Source: Desulfatibacillum sp.
Lineage (GTDB): Bacteria; Desulfobacterota; Desulfobacteria; Desulfobacterales; Desulfatibacillaceae
Direction: 5' to 3'
DNA length: 64,000 nt
Assembly: GCA_016342355.1 (NCBI GenBank)
Contig: JAEINP010000003.1
Span: 102,181-166,180 of the forward strand
The notes beneath the pieces are model-generated. The model did no database searches. It worked only from the letters and a program-made list of their open reading frames with translations, and was not told where the DNA came from. How positions within the stretch are numbered: the first letter of the stretch is position 1; every line of letters begins with the position of its first letter. This document shows, piece after piece, positions 9,302-17,940 of this stretch. The translations under genes were made by a program, and so were the position numbers.

Positions 9302-10366
9302 TTAATCCCCTTTCTCATATCTAAAAACTTTACCTTCGAAGTTACGGATGAGGACCGTGTTTCCCTCGTGGCCCACAATGCTTTCGGGCAGGGGGGCTTT
9401 ACCGCCGCCGCCGGGGAGGTCCACCACATAATTGGGAATGGCCGTGCCGGGAATTCTTCCACGCAAGCCTTGCATGAAGGCCACCCCTTGGCTTATGGGC
9501 ACATGAAAATGGGCCGCGCCCCGCACCCGGTCCAATTGGTGCAAGTAATAGGGCCGCACCCGAATCCTCAGCAGTTCTTCCAAGAGTTGGCGCAGCACCT
9601 TCCCATCATCATTCACTCCTTTCAAAAGCACGGTCTGGCAGCCCAAGGGGATGCCCCGGTCAGCCAGGATACGGCAGGCTTCTTCCGATTCCGAAGTGAT
9701 TTCCAGGGGATGGTTGAACTGGATGTTCATGTACAGGGGATGCAACGAGGCCAGGCTTTTTGCAAGGTCTTGGGTGATCCGCTGGGGAAGCGCTCCCGGA
9801 ACCCGGGTGTGGATGCGCAGGGTTTTTACATGGTTGATGGCCCGGAGTTTTTCCAGGATAAGCATCAGCCGGGAGTCCTCCATAACCAGGGGATCGCCCC
9901 CGGATAGCACCACCTCCCGGATTTCCGGCCTTGCCTTGATGTACTCAATCCCCTGTTCGATCAAATCCGTACTCACGGCTTTCATGCCCCCCACCTTGCG
10001 TTTGCGCAGGCAATGGCGGCAGTACACGGCGCATTGATTTTCCACCTGAAAAAGCGCATGGTGAGGATACCGATGAATAAGGCCGGGTACGGGGGACTGA
10101 CTTTCCTCGCACAAAGGGTCGGGCAACAGGCTTTGACCGGAAAGCTCGTCAGGATGGGGGATCACCTGTTTGCCTATGGGACCGTCATGCTCCCGGATCA
10201 GGGCCAGGAAATGGGGCGTAATGCGCATAGGATAGGCTTGCGCCACCCGGGTGAGGCCTTGCACGTCCACGGGCAGGGTTTGGGATAGGTCATCCGGTGC
10301 GGTTATGCTGGCCGCCATGGCCTGGCGCCACGGAGGCGCGGATGTATCGAACATAAGGAGTGTCAT
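9302..10366 (-). CDS. KamA-family radical SAM enzyme (lysine 2,3-aminomutase-like)
   Basis: 354 residues. The radical SAM cluster motif CAVYCRHC (C112, C116, C119) follows YPHHALFQVENQ, as in lysine 2,3-aminomutases and EpmB. GGDPLVMED and HTRVPGALPQRIT are conserved family segments, and the C-terminal VVDLPGGGGK is the substrate/PLP-region signature of this family. Length is near that of EpmB and shorter than the clostridial KamA (about 416 residues), so the substrate may be EF-P lysine or free lysine. It starts 15 bp after the epimerase stop on the same strand. Confidence 0.82.
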   Translation of the reverse strand: MTLLMFDTSAPPWRQAMAASITAPDDLSQTLPVDVQGLTRVAQAYPMRITPHFLALIREHDGPIGKQVIPHPDELSGQSLLPDPLCEESQSPVPGLIHRYPHHALFQVENQCAVYCRHCLRKRKVGGMKAVSTDLIEQGIEYIKARPEIREVVLSGGDPLVMEDSRLMLILEKLRAINHVKTLRIHTRVPGALPQRITQDLAKSLASLHPLYMNIQFNHPLEITSESEEACRILADRGIPLGCQTVLLKGVNDDGKVLRQLLEELLRIRVRPYYLHQLDRVRGAAHFHVPISQGVAFMQGLRGRIPGTAIPNYVVDLPGGGGKAPLPESIVGHEGNTVLIRNFEGKVFRYEKGD

Positions 10367-10381
10367 GGCGCCTTGTCTGCG

Positions 10382-11287
10382 TTAACCCTTTTTAAGCAAA
10401 TGTTCCAGGGCTGGCTGGATTTCCGGATGTTTGAAGGTGAAGCCCGCATCAAGAAGGCGCTTAGGCACAGCTCGTTGCCCGTGCAAAAGAGTGTCGCCGA
10501 ACTCTCCCATGACCATTTTAAGCATAAATCCCGGAACCGGGATGAATGCCGGGCGTTGAAGGGCTTTGCCCAGGGCTTTGGTCATGCCTTTGTTGGTAAC
10601 GGGATTGGGCGCGACAAAATTAAACACCCCGTCCAGTTCCTTATGCTCCAGGATAAAGAGGAACGCCGAGGTAAGGTCATTTGCGTGAATCCACGAAAAC
10701 CATTGTTTTCCGCTGCCCAGGGGGCCTCCCATTCCCATTTTGAAAGCGGGAACCATCTGGCTCAGGGCGCCGCCGCTTTTCTGGAGCACCACCCCAAAGC
10801 GGGTGATAGCCATGCGGATATTTTTCTCTTCAGCTTCGCGGGCCTCGGCTTCCCAGTCCTGGCAAACCTGGGCCAGGAAATCGTTTCCGGGGGGGGAGTC
10901 TTCCGGGCATTCTTCATCTCCGGCGAATCCGTAATATCCAGCGGCGGATGTATTGATGAATGTGAAGGCAGGGTTATCGGGAAGCGCCTCCACCACCCGG
11001 CGGGTGGTGAGGATGCGGGAATCCAGGATTGCCTGTTTGTATTTGGGATTCCAGCGGCGGAAGATGGTCACACCAGCCAGGTTGATGACGGCGTCATGGT
11101 CGCGGACAGCCTGTTGCCAGGATCCTTTCTCCTGGGCGTCCGCGCTTACAAAGTGGTATTTGTCGTGTTCTATGCCGCCTTTTCCCCGTCCCCTGGCCAG
11201 GGCGGTCACATGGTGGCCCTTTTCCAGTAATTTTTTGGAAAGCAGGGTCCCCACAAAGCCTGTGCCGCCTACTATGAATACTTTCAT
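10382..11287 (-). CDS. TIGR01777-type NAD(P)-dependent epimerase (YfcH-like)
   Basis: 301 residues from ATG 11287. MKVFIVGGTGFVG is the Rossmann glycine motif, NLAGVTIFRRW and RILTTRRVVEAL follow the TIGR01777 pattern, and GPLGSGKQWFSWIHANDL is its hallmark. The C-terminal DUF1731 part (FIPVPGFMLKMVMGEFGD, then RAVPKRLLDAGF) is complete. Function of the family is poorly defined. Its ATG overlaps the stop of a short upstream frame as ATGA. Confidence 0.85.
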   Translation of the reverse strand: MKVFIVGGTGFVGTLLSKKLLEKGHHVTALARGRGKGGIEHDKYHFVSADAQEKGSWQQAVRDHDAVINLAGVTIFRRWNPKYKQAILDSRILTTRRVVEALPDNPAFTFINTSAAGYYGFAGDEECPEDSPPGNDFLAQVCQDWEAEAREAEEKNIRMAITRFGVVLQKSGGALSQMVPAFKMGMGGPLGSGKQWFSWIHANDLTSAFLFILEHKELDGVFNFVAPNPVTNKGMTKALGKALQRPAFIPVPGFMLKMVMGEFGDTLLHGQRAVPKRLLDAGFTFKHPEIQPALEHLLKKG

Positions 11288-11484
11288 AAATCGCCCTTGA
11301 TAGAGTGGACCGCACATTCAAGCGGTTTGGGCGGCCTTTGTCCCATGAAAACCGGACTGGAGCCGCCTTCCTTCCATGGGTTCTCATACAACAATACACC
11401 CTGTTTGCCAACCAGGTAAAGGGTGAGGCTTTTCGCCCCATCATCTTGTGTTTTCGGGTGGGGTATCGGTAAGGGGGGCCGCAT
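11284..11484 (-). CDS. Possible small ORF upstream of the epimerase
   Basis: A 66-codon frame whose TGA overlaps the epimerase ATG (ATGA), which is typical of coupled genes. Its middle (LYLVGKQGVLLYENPWKEGG) looks protein-like. The ATG at 11484 lies within a G-rich hairpin and has no clear ribosome-binding site, so it may be non-coding or start later. I do not recognise a family. Confidence 0.35.
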   Translation of the reverse strand: MRPPLPIPHPKTQDDGAKSLTLYLVGKQGVLLYENPWKEGGSSPVFMGQRPPKPLECAVHSIKGDL

Positions 11485-11496
11485 ATGCAGCCCCCC
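11473..11496 (-). terminator. Hairpin after the acyl-CoA synthetase
   Basis: GGGGGGC and GCCCCCC arms enclose a second small palindrome, GCATATGC. It lies 14 bp after the stop of the upstream gene on the reverse strand. It lacks a T tract, so termination may be partial and read-through into the epimerase is possible. Confidence 0.4.
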
Positions 11497-11509
11497 TCCG
11501 GATTATGGG

Positions 11510-13597
11510 TTATTCCACCAGCATACGGATGTCCAGGGGCAGGACGCCTTTTTCAAATACGCGGACCGGATTGAGGTCCAGTTCCTTGATTTGGGGGTAG
11601 TCCGCCATGAGGTGAGAAATTTTCAGGATCAGATCCACAAAAGCGTTTACATCGCCCGAAGTCTGCCCCCGGGCCCCTGTCAGCAGGGCATGGATTTTAA
11701 GGGTGGACAGGCTTTCCAGGATGTCGTCGCGACTGGCCGGGCACGGGACAGTTGCCAGATCCTTAAAGACTTCCATATAGATGCCGCCCATGCCAAAGAC
11801 CACCACCGGGCCGAAGACGGCGTCCTGTTTGGCGCCGATGAAAAGATCCTGGCCTTCCCGTGCCATTTCCACAATGCGCACCCCGTCGAATCGGGCGTTT
11901 GGATTGTGGCTTTTCAAATTTTCCCGGATGATTGCAAAGGCGTCCCCGGCCTGGTCCTGGGTTTGGATTCCCACCTTGACGCCGCCCACGTCGGATTTAT
12001 GCAGGGCGTCGGGGCTGACCACCTTCATGACCACGGGAAAGGCCATGCCTTTCAGGGCATTGTGCAGATCTTCTGGCTTTGCGGCCAGGGCTGCCTTGGG
12101 CGATGGGATGCCGCAGGCCTCCAGCAATTCCATGGATTCTTCGCCCAGAGGCCCCTGGTTTTTGGCCAGCCATTGGGCCGCATGGGGGAATTGGGGGATA
12201 AGGCCGTCATCTTTGGACTCCGCCAATTTCAGTTTACGGATATGGTATTGCATCTGCAGAGCCATGGCCCGGACCAATTCTTCGGGGCTGTTGAATATGG
12301 GCACGTTGATAGCCTGTTTGAAGGCGGACAGGTTGGGAGTGACCAGGGCCGCGCCCAAGGGCTTGCCCGAGGAGAGGATAGCGCCCCAGGATTCCTTGGA
12401 AAGGTCGGTTTGGAACATCATTTTAAAGACGCTGTCGCCGGAGGGCATTTCCGGGGAAAAGCTGACGTACATGGCGCCGTCCACATGTTCGGAGTGCATG
12501 ACCTCGCAAATCACGTGCGCCACGAAATTGGGGTCGTAGATATCGCCCAGGTCCAGGGGGTTGGAGAATTTTATAACCCCGGCATTGGAGAAATTCCTCA
12601 GGCTTTCATAAAACGCCTCACCCGGATTAGCGAATGCAAAGCCAGATTCTTCGCACAGGTCGGCCATCATGACCGAAAGCCCGCCTGCCGGGCTCATGAT
12701 CATGACCCGGTTGCCTTTCATGGGGGGCAGTTTAAAGGCCTTGGCCACGGCCAGGAAATCGTGGAAATGGCGGATGCGGATGATGCCCGAGTCCCGGCAT
12801 ATGGCGTCCAGGACCTTGTCGTCGCTGCTGATGGAGGCGGTGTGGCTTAGGGCCGCATTCTTTCCGGATTCGGTGGTGTTGGCCTTGAACAGGACCACGG
12901 GCTTGTTTATCCGGGAGGCCATTTCGGCCAGTTCCCGGCCCCGGGTGATGCTTTCCAGGTACAGGAGGATGATTTCCGTATCCGGGTCCTGGCCCAGGTA
13001 TTCCAGGAAATCCACTTCGTCCAGATCCAATTTGTTGCCTATGCTGGCGAATTTGGCCATGCCCAGGTTTTCGGTTTTAAAATGAGCCATAATCATAAGA
13101 CCCAGCCCGCCGCTTTGGCTGACCACGGAAATATTGCCCAAAGGCGGCTTGATCACCGGGGCGAAGGGAAAGCACAGGCCGTTTTTCACGTTGGCGACGG
13201 TGAGGCCGTTGGGGCCCACAAAGCGGATTCCATATTTTCTGGCGATATCCAGGGTCTGGCGGGCCAGGCTGTCTCCGGTGTCTCCGAACTCGGAAAAGCC
13301 GCCGCTGGGGATGGCCATGCGCCGGACCCCCATTTTGCCGCAGCGCTCCACCATATCGGGCACCAGTTTGGCGGGAATCAGGCTGAAGACAATGTCGGGG
13401 ATAATGGGTAAGTCCTCGATTTCACGAAACATGCGTACGCCGTCCACATATTCGTCGTCGCTGCGGGCATTGACCCCGAATATCTGGCCCCGGTATCCCC
13501 ACCGGAGCATGTTTTCCAGGCTAAGGCGGGGGATATTGGTTTTTTTGGAGGAAAGACCCACCATGGCTATGGACCGGGGATTGAATATTTTATCCAT
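11510..13597 (-). CDS. ADP-forming acetyl/acyl-CoA synthetase, single-chain
   Basis: 695 residues with AAGGAG before the ATG. Domain order is CoA-binding (NPRSIAMVGLSSKKTN), succinyl-CoA-ligase-like domains (VVSQSGGLGLMIMAHF near residue 155, with ALSHTASISSDDKVLDAI near 247), and a C-terminal ATP-grasp domain (FPVVMKVVSPDALHKSDVGG). This is the fused alpha-beta layout of NDP-forming acyl-CoA synthetases, which conserve thioester energy as ATP or activate an acid. The substrate is not set by sequence. It may head an operon with the epimerase and KamA-like genes. Confidence 0.9.
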   Translation of the reverse strand: MDKIFNPRSIAMVGLSSKKTNIPRLSLENMLRWGYRGQIFGVNARSDDEYVDGVRMFREIEDLPIIPDIVFSLIPAKLVPDMVERCGKMGVRRMAIPSGGFSEFGDTGDSLARQTLDIARKYGIRFVGPNGLTVANVKNGLCFPFAPVIKPPLGNISVVSQSGGLGLMIMAHFKTENLGMAKFASIGNKLDLDEVDFLEYLGQDPDTEIILLYLESITRGRELAEMASRINKPVVLFKANTTESGKNAALSHTASISSDDKVLDAICRDSGIIRIRHFHDFLAVAKAFKLPPMKGNRVMIMSPAGGLSVMMADLCEESGFAFANPGEAFYESLRNFSNAGVIKFSNPLDLGDIYDPNFVAHVICEVMHSEHVDGAMYVSFSPEMPSGDSVFKMMFQTDLSKESWGAILSSGKPLGAALVTPNLSAFKQAINVPIFNSPEELVRAMALQMQYHIRKLKLAESKDDGLIPQFPHAAQWLAKNQGPLGEESMELLEACGIPSPKAALAAKPEDLHNALKGMAFPVVMKVVSPDALHKSDVGGVKVGIQTQDQAGDAFAIIRENLKSHNPNARFDGVRIVEMAREGQDLFIGAKQDAVFGPVVVFGMGGIYMEVFKDLATVPCPASRDDILESLSTLKIHALLTGARGQTSGDVNAFVDLILKISHLMADYPQIKELDLNPVRVFEKGVLPLDIRMLVE

Positions 13598-13980
13598 GAA
13601 AAGAACTCCTTGTTTTATTTAGCCGGGGCTATGTATTGGGCTGATAGGGACAGGTCGCCGTTCCCGGCATGGGCATTAAAAATGAGCGACAGTCCGTGTA
13701 TAGCCAAATAAATTTAAAAGAACAAGCCCTGGAATATGTCTCTAATTTTTATCTAATAATTTTAAAATGTTAAAAGCATGAATTTTGTTTTAATCATAAT
13801 TTGAAAATGAGGCAAATTCTGAAAAGCATTCCAAGCGCTCTGTTCCATTTCACAATATAGTTAATGATAATAATCGGTTAGTGCCAATTTTTTCCTTGAC
13901 AAAAATTCAGGGAACGATATTCTAAAATTCTTCCATTTGCTTTAGGCTTTGTTTTAAAATCAGATCATCCACGAAAGGGT
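13598..13980. other. Divergent intergenic region, AT-rich
   Basis: This 383-bp region separates the acyl-CoA synthetase (reverse) from the thrombospondin-repeat gene (forward). It is clearly richer in A+T than the flanking genes and has no coding frame that I can support. Confidence 0.5.
13896..13923 (+). promoter_or_regulatory. Sigma-70-type promoter of the TSR gene
   Basis: TTGACA at 13896-13901, a 16-bp spacer and TATTCT at 13918-13923, about 58 bp before the ATG. Confidence 0.5.
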
Positions 13981-15519
13981 ATGGAACTCATGGCTTCCAA
14001 ACAGTGCGCCTTTGTCGCGGCTTTTTTATTCGTCATTCTGGTTGCATTCCCCTGTTCAGCCGGGTCTCCAACGGATTTTGTGGTGAACGAGGTGCATGGC
14101 GACCCCCATGGAGACGCAAACGGGGACGGCGTCATTGACAATGGGGATCGCTTCATCGAACTGGTGAACATCAGTTCCCAGTCCGTGGATATTTCAGGAT
14201 GGACCCTCACCGCCGCTGCGGGGATTCTCCATACCTTTCCCCCAGGCACGGTGATTGATCCAGGGTATCCCGTTGTTGTTTTTGAAGGAGACATTCCGGG
14301 CGGGTTAGGCCGCTGCGCCTTGTTTCAGACCGCCAGCTCCGGATCCGTTGCCATTGATTTTGCCATTGATATAGTCGGCTTGAATGACGGAGCCACCTCA
14401 AATTTGACCTTTGGAGTGATCGGAATCAATAACGGTCAATCCATCAACCGTAATCCCGACCTGGACGACAGCCAAAACACATTTTATCTCCATACTAATA
14501 TTGACGGAGCCAACGGGGACCTGTTTTCACCCGGAACGCGCATCAACGGCTTTCCCTTTGTGAACGACTGCCTGTGCGCCGTGACCTGCGACATGGACGA
14601 AGACGGCGCCCTGGGCCTGGGCGACGCCCTGTACATTGTCCAGGCGGTGGCGGGAGGCCGCCCCGAGCCCGGCGCCTATCGTTGGAGTGCAGGGGAATGG
14701 TCCGCCTGTTCCCAAACCTGCGGCGGCGGCTTATCCACCCGACCCGTAGCCTGTCTGGATTGGAACGGAAATCCTGTGGACGGCAGCCGCTGCACGGAAA
14801 CCAAACCTGCGGAATCCCAGGCTTGCAACGAGCACTCCTGCATCACCGCCTGGAGCGTGGGCCAATGGTCCGCCTGCTCCGCACTGTGCGGCGGCGGAAC
14901 ATCCGCCCGCACGGTTGCCTGCCTGGATGAAACCGGCAACGTGGTGGACGACAGCCTGTGTTCGGGGGATAAGCCCTCCGCATTACAGGGTTGCAATGAG
15001 TTTGCCTGCTCCTACGCCTGGAATTTGGGTGCCTGGTCCGACTGCTCTGCAGATTGCGGCGCAGGGACATCCACCCGTACGGTCACATGCCGGGACGAGG
15101 CAGGGAATAGTGTGGCCGACGGTTTTTGCCCAGGCGTCAAACCCGCCGCCTCTCAAATCTGCAACGATGAGCCCTGCGCCTATTCCTGGTTTATCGGACC
15201 GTGGGAGGATTGTTCAGTTGCATGCGGGGGCGGCGCCCAGACCCGCGCCGTGACCTGCCGGGATCAAGGCGGGAACGTGGTGGACGACGGGAACTGCGCG
15301 GACGCCAAACCTTCCACAAGCCAGGTCTGCAATAGCGATCCCTGTGTATATGGCTGGGTGACAGGCGCGTGGAGCGACTGTTCGGTGGATTGCGGCGGGG
15401 GCTTCTCCTCCCGGAGCGTGACTTGCCAGGACCAGAGCGGCAACGTGGTGGACGCGGTAAACTGTACAGAAATACAGCCTGCCGCCAGCCAGGTATGCAA
15501 CACTCAGCCATGCCGCTGA
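13981..15519 (+). CDS. Secreted protein with lamin-tail-like domain and five thrombospondin type-1 repeats
   Basis: 512 residues. A signal peptide (about 1-29, AFVAAFLFVILVAFPCSA) is followed by a lamin-tail-like domain (FVVNEVHGDPHGD, FIELVNISSQSVDISGWTL) that carries an EF-hand-like loop, DANGDGVIDNGD. A dockerin-like loop (DMDEDGALGLGDALYIVQAV) precedes five tandem thrombospondin type-1 repeats at residues 235-290, 291-346, 347-402, 403-458 and 459-512. Each starts WxxGxWxxCS and has six Cys; the first four are exactly 56 residues. The repeats are like those of animal ADAMTS proteins. It is probably exported and disulfide-bonded, with a likely adhesion role (inference). The Met at 13990 is an alternative start. 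Confidence 0.88.
   Translation: MELMASKQCAFVAAFLFVILVAFPCSAGSPTDFVVNEVHGDPHGDANGDGVIDNGDRFIELVNISSQSVDISGWTLTAAAGILHTFPPGTVIDPGYPVVVFEGDIPGGLGRCALFQTASSGSVAIDFAIDIVGLNDGATSNLTFGVIGINNGQSINRNPDLDDSQNTFYLHTNIDGANGDLFSPGTRINGFPFVNDCLCAVTCDMDEDGALGLGDALYIVQAVAGGRPEPGAYRWSAGEWSACSQTCGGGLSTRPVACLDWNGNPVDGSRCTETKPAESQACNEHSCITAWSVGQWSACSALCGGGTSARTVACLDETGNVVDDSLCSGDKPSALQGCNEFACSYAWNLGAWSDCSADCGAGTSTRTVTCRDEAGNSVADGFCPGVKPAASQICNDEPCAYSWFIGPWEDCSVACGGGAQTRAVTCRDQGGNVVDDGNCADAKPSTSQVCNSDPCVYGWVTGAWSDCSVDCGGGFSSRSVTCQDQSGNVVDAVNCTEIQPAASQVCNTQPCR
14683..15516 (+). repeat. Five in-frame tandem repeats of 168 bp
   Basis: Units start at 14683, 14851, 15019, 15187 and 15355, each encoding one thrombospondin type-1 repeat; the last is shorter by two codons. 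Units have diverged in sequence but not in length, which indicates old duplication with selection on the fold. Confidence 0.9.
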
Positions 15520-15524
15520 TGATA

Positions 15525-16550
15525 TCAATCCAGCTTAAACCGCTCTCTTAAACGGAGCGAGAGTTCCCTCACCACTTTGAAGGCTTTTTCCACGGTCACT
15601 TCGCCGTCCGGGTTGATCAGGCAGCAGGTGGCCGGGGAAATCAGGCTCTGGGCGAATAGCATGTCCCGGTCTATGCCCCGGGCGGCCAGTTCGTCCCACA
15701 GGCTCACCAGATAATCTTCCAGCGACTTGATTCCCTCTTTTTCAAAGGGCTCCACGTTGGTGGGCACAATGCCCCATACCAGGGTGTTTCCCTTCTCCAA
15801 AAAACGTTTGATGGCCTGATGATACGAGGTGAACACATTGCCATTGGAATAGACATCCAGGGACAGGATATCCATGTCCAGACCCAGGAGAAAATCCCAG
15901 GACGGGTTGCCGCACAGATGGATTCCCCGGGGCCTGTCGATCATGGCGAAAAAATCGTCCAGGTCGGTTTTGGCTTTCATGTCGTCGTAACCCGAGAGGG
16001 CGGAGAAAATAAACTGGAGTCCGGGCTCGTCCACAAACATGAAGGCGTTGGGATTCCTGGCCTGCAAACGGGAGAGTTGCACATTCACCCGTTTGGCCAT
16101 GAATTCCATCATGAATGGCCGGACCATGTCATCGAAAATGATGGGCCGGTCGTTTTCGTCCTTTACGTTAAACCCGAAGCTCACCGGGCCTTCCAACTGT
16201 CCGCGGATGGCAGGCCTTTGGGACAGGTCCATGTCCAGGAAACGGTGATATACGGCGGAGTAGTCCGGGCTAACGTCAAAATAGTCCGGCTCCTCAAAAT
16301 GGGCCAGGGCCGTTTCCAACTCCAGGGCGAATTTTTCCGACGAAAAACCCAGTGTCTGTTTTTCCATGTCCAGGACAATGCCGGGGAAATGCTCGGAAGC
16401 CTGGACGTACATATCCTCATAATAGGAGAGCCGGGGCAACTGGGGCCAGAACGGCACGTCCAGGGAAAGGGCCAGGTCCAGGGCCTTGTTTGCGTCCGTA
16501 TGGGGCATGACCGCCATGGCGGTGGTGCGAAGATTTCCGGGTATGGGCAT
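15525..16550 (-). CDS. Uroporphyrinogen decarboxylase/MetE-like protein
   Basis: 341 residues from ATG 16550, which has AGGAG ahead; the in-frame ATG at 16589 would overlap the upstream transporter gene. Segments FVDEPGLQF and GIHLCGNPSWDFLL fit the UroD/MetE TIM-barrel superfamily, where a His-x-Cys site can bind zinc for methyl transfer. It starts 2 bp after the stop of the CDF transporter, so it belongs to that operon. Corrinoid or thiol methyl transfer is possible but not shown. Confidence 0.7.
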   Translation of the reverse strand: MPIPGNLRTTAMAVMPHTDANKALDLALSLDVPFWPQLPRLSYYEDMYVQASEHFPGIVLDMEKQTLGFSSEKFALELETALAHFEEPDYFDVSPDYSAVYHRFLDMDLSQRPAIRGQLEGPVSFGFNVKDENDRPIIFDDMVRPFMMEFMAKRVNVQLSRLQARNPNAFMFVDEPGLQFIFSALSGYDDMKAKTDLDDFFAMIDRPRGIHLCGNPSWDFLLGLDMDILSLDVYSNGNVFTSYHQAIKRFLEKGNTLVWGIVPTNVEPFEKEGIKSLEDYLVSLWDELAARGIDRDMLFAQSLISPATCCLINPDGEVTVEKAFKVVRELSLRLRERFKLD

Positions 16551-16552
16551 GG

Positions 16553-17530
16553 TTAGTCTCCTGTTGATTGAAGGTCCTGGCATTGGCATCCGTGGTCGTG
16601 GCAGGTGCGGACCTCAATGCTTACGTGGGCCACATGGGGCAAACCCTTTAAACGGGTCTGATATTCCTCGGGCTGGCGGCCTTCTCCGGTCACTACGGTG
16701 GCCAGGACAGACACCTCTTTGGAGCCTAAGCGCCACACATGCAGGTCTGCGATGCGGCTTTCGTTGTCAGACTCAATAAGCTCCCTGGCCTGCTTCCTGA
16801 TTTCCCCGTCCATTTCCCCGTCCAAAAGGATAAGGCCCGTGTCCTTTATCAATCCGTACGCCCACCTGCTGATGAGGATTCCGCCCACTATGCCCATGAC
16901 CGGGTCCATAAAGGCCCACCCCAAATAGCGTCCCGCCAGCAAGGCGACCAGGGCGAAAATCGAGGTAAGGGTATCTGCAATCACATGAAGGTAGGCGGCC
17001 TTGTAATTCTGGTCCGGGCGTCCGTGGTCATCATCATGGTGATGATGATGGTGGGAATGGCCGTGATCATGCTCTCCTTTGTTATGGAGAATGAATACAC
17101 TGGCCGCGTTCACGGTCAGGCCCACAATGGTCACCCAAATGGCTTCGTTAAAAGCGATGGGCACAGGGCTGAACAGCCTGGATATGGATTCGTAGATCAT
17201 CCACAGGGCCGTGACGCCCAAAAAAAGTGCGCTGGTGTATCCGGCCAGGACGCCGAATTTGCCGGTCCCAAAGGAAAACCGGCTGGACTCCCGGTGTTTC
17301 CTGGCCAGCAGATAGGCGGCGTAACTGATTCCCAGTGCAAAGGCATGGGTGCCCATGTGCCAGCCGTCGGCCAAAAGGGCCATGGAGCCTGTCAGGTAAC
17401 CGGCGGTGATTTCGACACCCATGGTGACGGCGGTCAGCAGGACCACCAGCAGGGTCCTTCGCTCACTGCCCTTATCGATTTCTCCGAAATCGTGGGTATG
17501 GGATGCTCTGCTTACCGTTTTAGCGTGCAA
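16553..17530 (-). CDS. Cation diffusion facilitator, DmeF-like
   Basis: 325 residues, six predicted membrane helices. The metal-site helices contain LLADGWHMGTHAFAL (HxxxD-type site, helix II) and VIADTLTSIFA (helix V), and a His-rich cytosolic loop (HDHGHSHHHHHHDDD) lies between helices IV and V. The N-terminal SHTHDFG and the His/Cys tail are as in DmeF-type Co/Ni exporters. It lies 17 bp after a CsoR/RcnR-type repressor, a usual pairing for metal efflux. Confidence 0.85.
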   Translation of the reverse strand: MHAKTVSRASHTHDFGEIDKGSERRTLLVVLLTAVTMGVEITAGYLTGSMALLADGWHMGTHAFALGISYAAYLLARKHRESSRFSFGTGKFGVLAGYTSALFLGVTALWMIYESISRLFSPVPIAFNEAIWVTIVGLTVNAASVFILHNKGEHDHGHSHHHHHHDDDHGRPDQNYKAAYLHVIADTLTSIFALVALLAGRYLGWAFMDPVMGIVGGILISRWAYGLIKDTGLILLDGEMDGEIRKQARELIESDNESRIADLHVWRLGSKEVSVLATVVTGEGRQPEEYQTRLKGLPHVAHVSIEVRTCHDHGCQCQDLQSTGD

Positions 17531-17547
17531 CGTCCTATACTCCTTGT

Positions 17548-17820
17548 CTAACGTATTTTTTGAAGATGGTCGATGAGTTCATCGATCATGTCCTGATCGT
17601 TTTCCATGGCCGACTTGGCAATGCACCCCCGGAGGTGGTCGCCCAATACCTGGGTCCACACCCCCCGCAAGGCCCCGGAGGCCGAGGCCACCTGGCGCAG
17701 GACCTCCATGCAGTCCCGATTTTGCTCCACCATATTGGCGAGGCCACGGATTTGTCCTTCGATCCTTGCCAGCCTTTTGATCAGTCTTTCTTTATCCTGG
17801 TCTGTTCCGCACAAGCTCAT
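17548..17820 (-). CDS. CsoR/RcnR/FrmR-family metal-sensing repressor
   Basis: 90 residues, all-helical DUF156 protein. Conserved basic start RLARIEGQIRGL and the ligand set C37, H62, C66 are visible. C-H-C is the copper-type CsoR pattern, whereas RcnR and DmeR-type cobalt/nickel sensors use Cys/His at the N terminus and His at the last position. Its partner gene is a DmeF-like CDF, so the true metal is uncertain. A palindrome inside its own promoter is the likely operator. Confidence 0.88.
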   Translation of the reverse strand: MSLCGTDQDKERLIKRLARIEGQIRGLANMVEQNRDCMEVLRQVASASGALRGVWTQVLGDHLRGCIAKSAMENDQDMIDELIDHLQKIR

Positions 17821-17850
17821 GGGCTGCTCCCTAGTTATTGTTCTCTATAT

Positions 17851-17879
17851 AGTATATAGGGGTATACCCTATGTGTCAA
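17851..17879 (-). promoter_or_regulatory. Promoter of the csoR-type/CDF operon
   Basis: On the reverse strand TTGACA (17879-17874), a 17-bp spacer and TATACT (17856-17851): near-consensus sigma-70. Confidence 0.8.
17856..17872. promoter_or_regulatory. CsoR-type operator in the promoter spacer
   Basis: ATAGGG-GTATA-CCCTAT, a 6-5-6 palindrome with G/C tracts framed by A/T, as in known CsoR/RcnR operators. It fills the -35/-10 spacer, so bound repressor would block RNA polymerase. Confidence 0.75.
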
Positions 17880-17940
17880 GCGCCAGGAGGAAAAGCAATC
17901 GGGCCGGAAAAGAAAAATCTCCCGACGTGATTTTGCATGC

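Noticed and set aside
11423..12850. A 475-codon open frame opposite the acyl-CoA synthetase
   Set aside because: Antisense shadow; no start site and no domain signature.
13856..13880. Fur box upstream of the TSR gene
   Set aside because: The GATAAT-like repeats match only one half of the 19-bp consensus; AT richness explains them.
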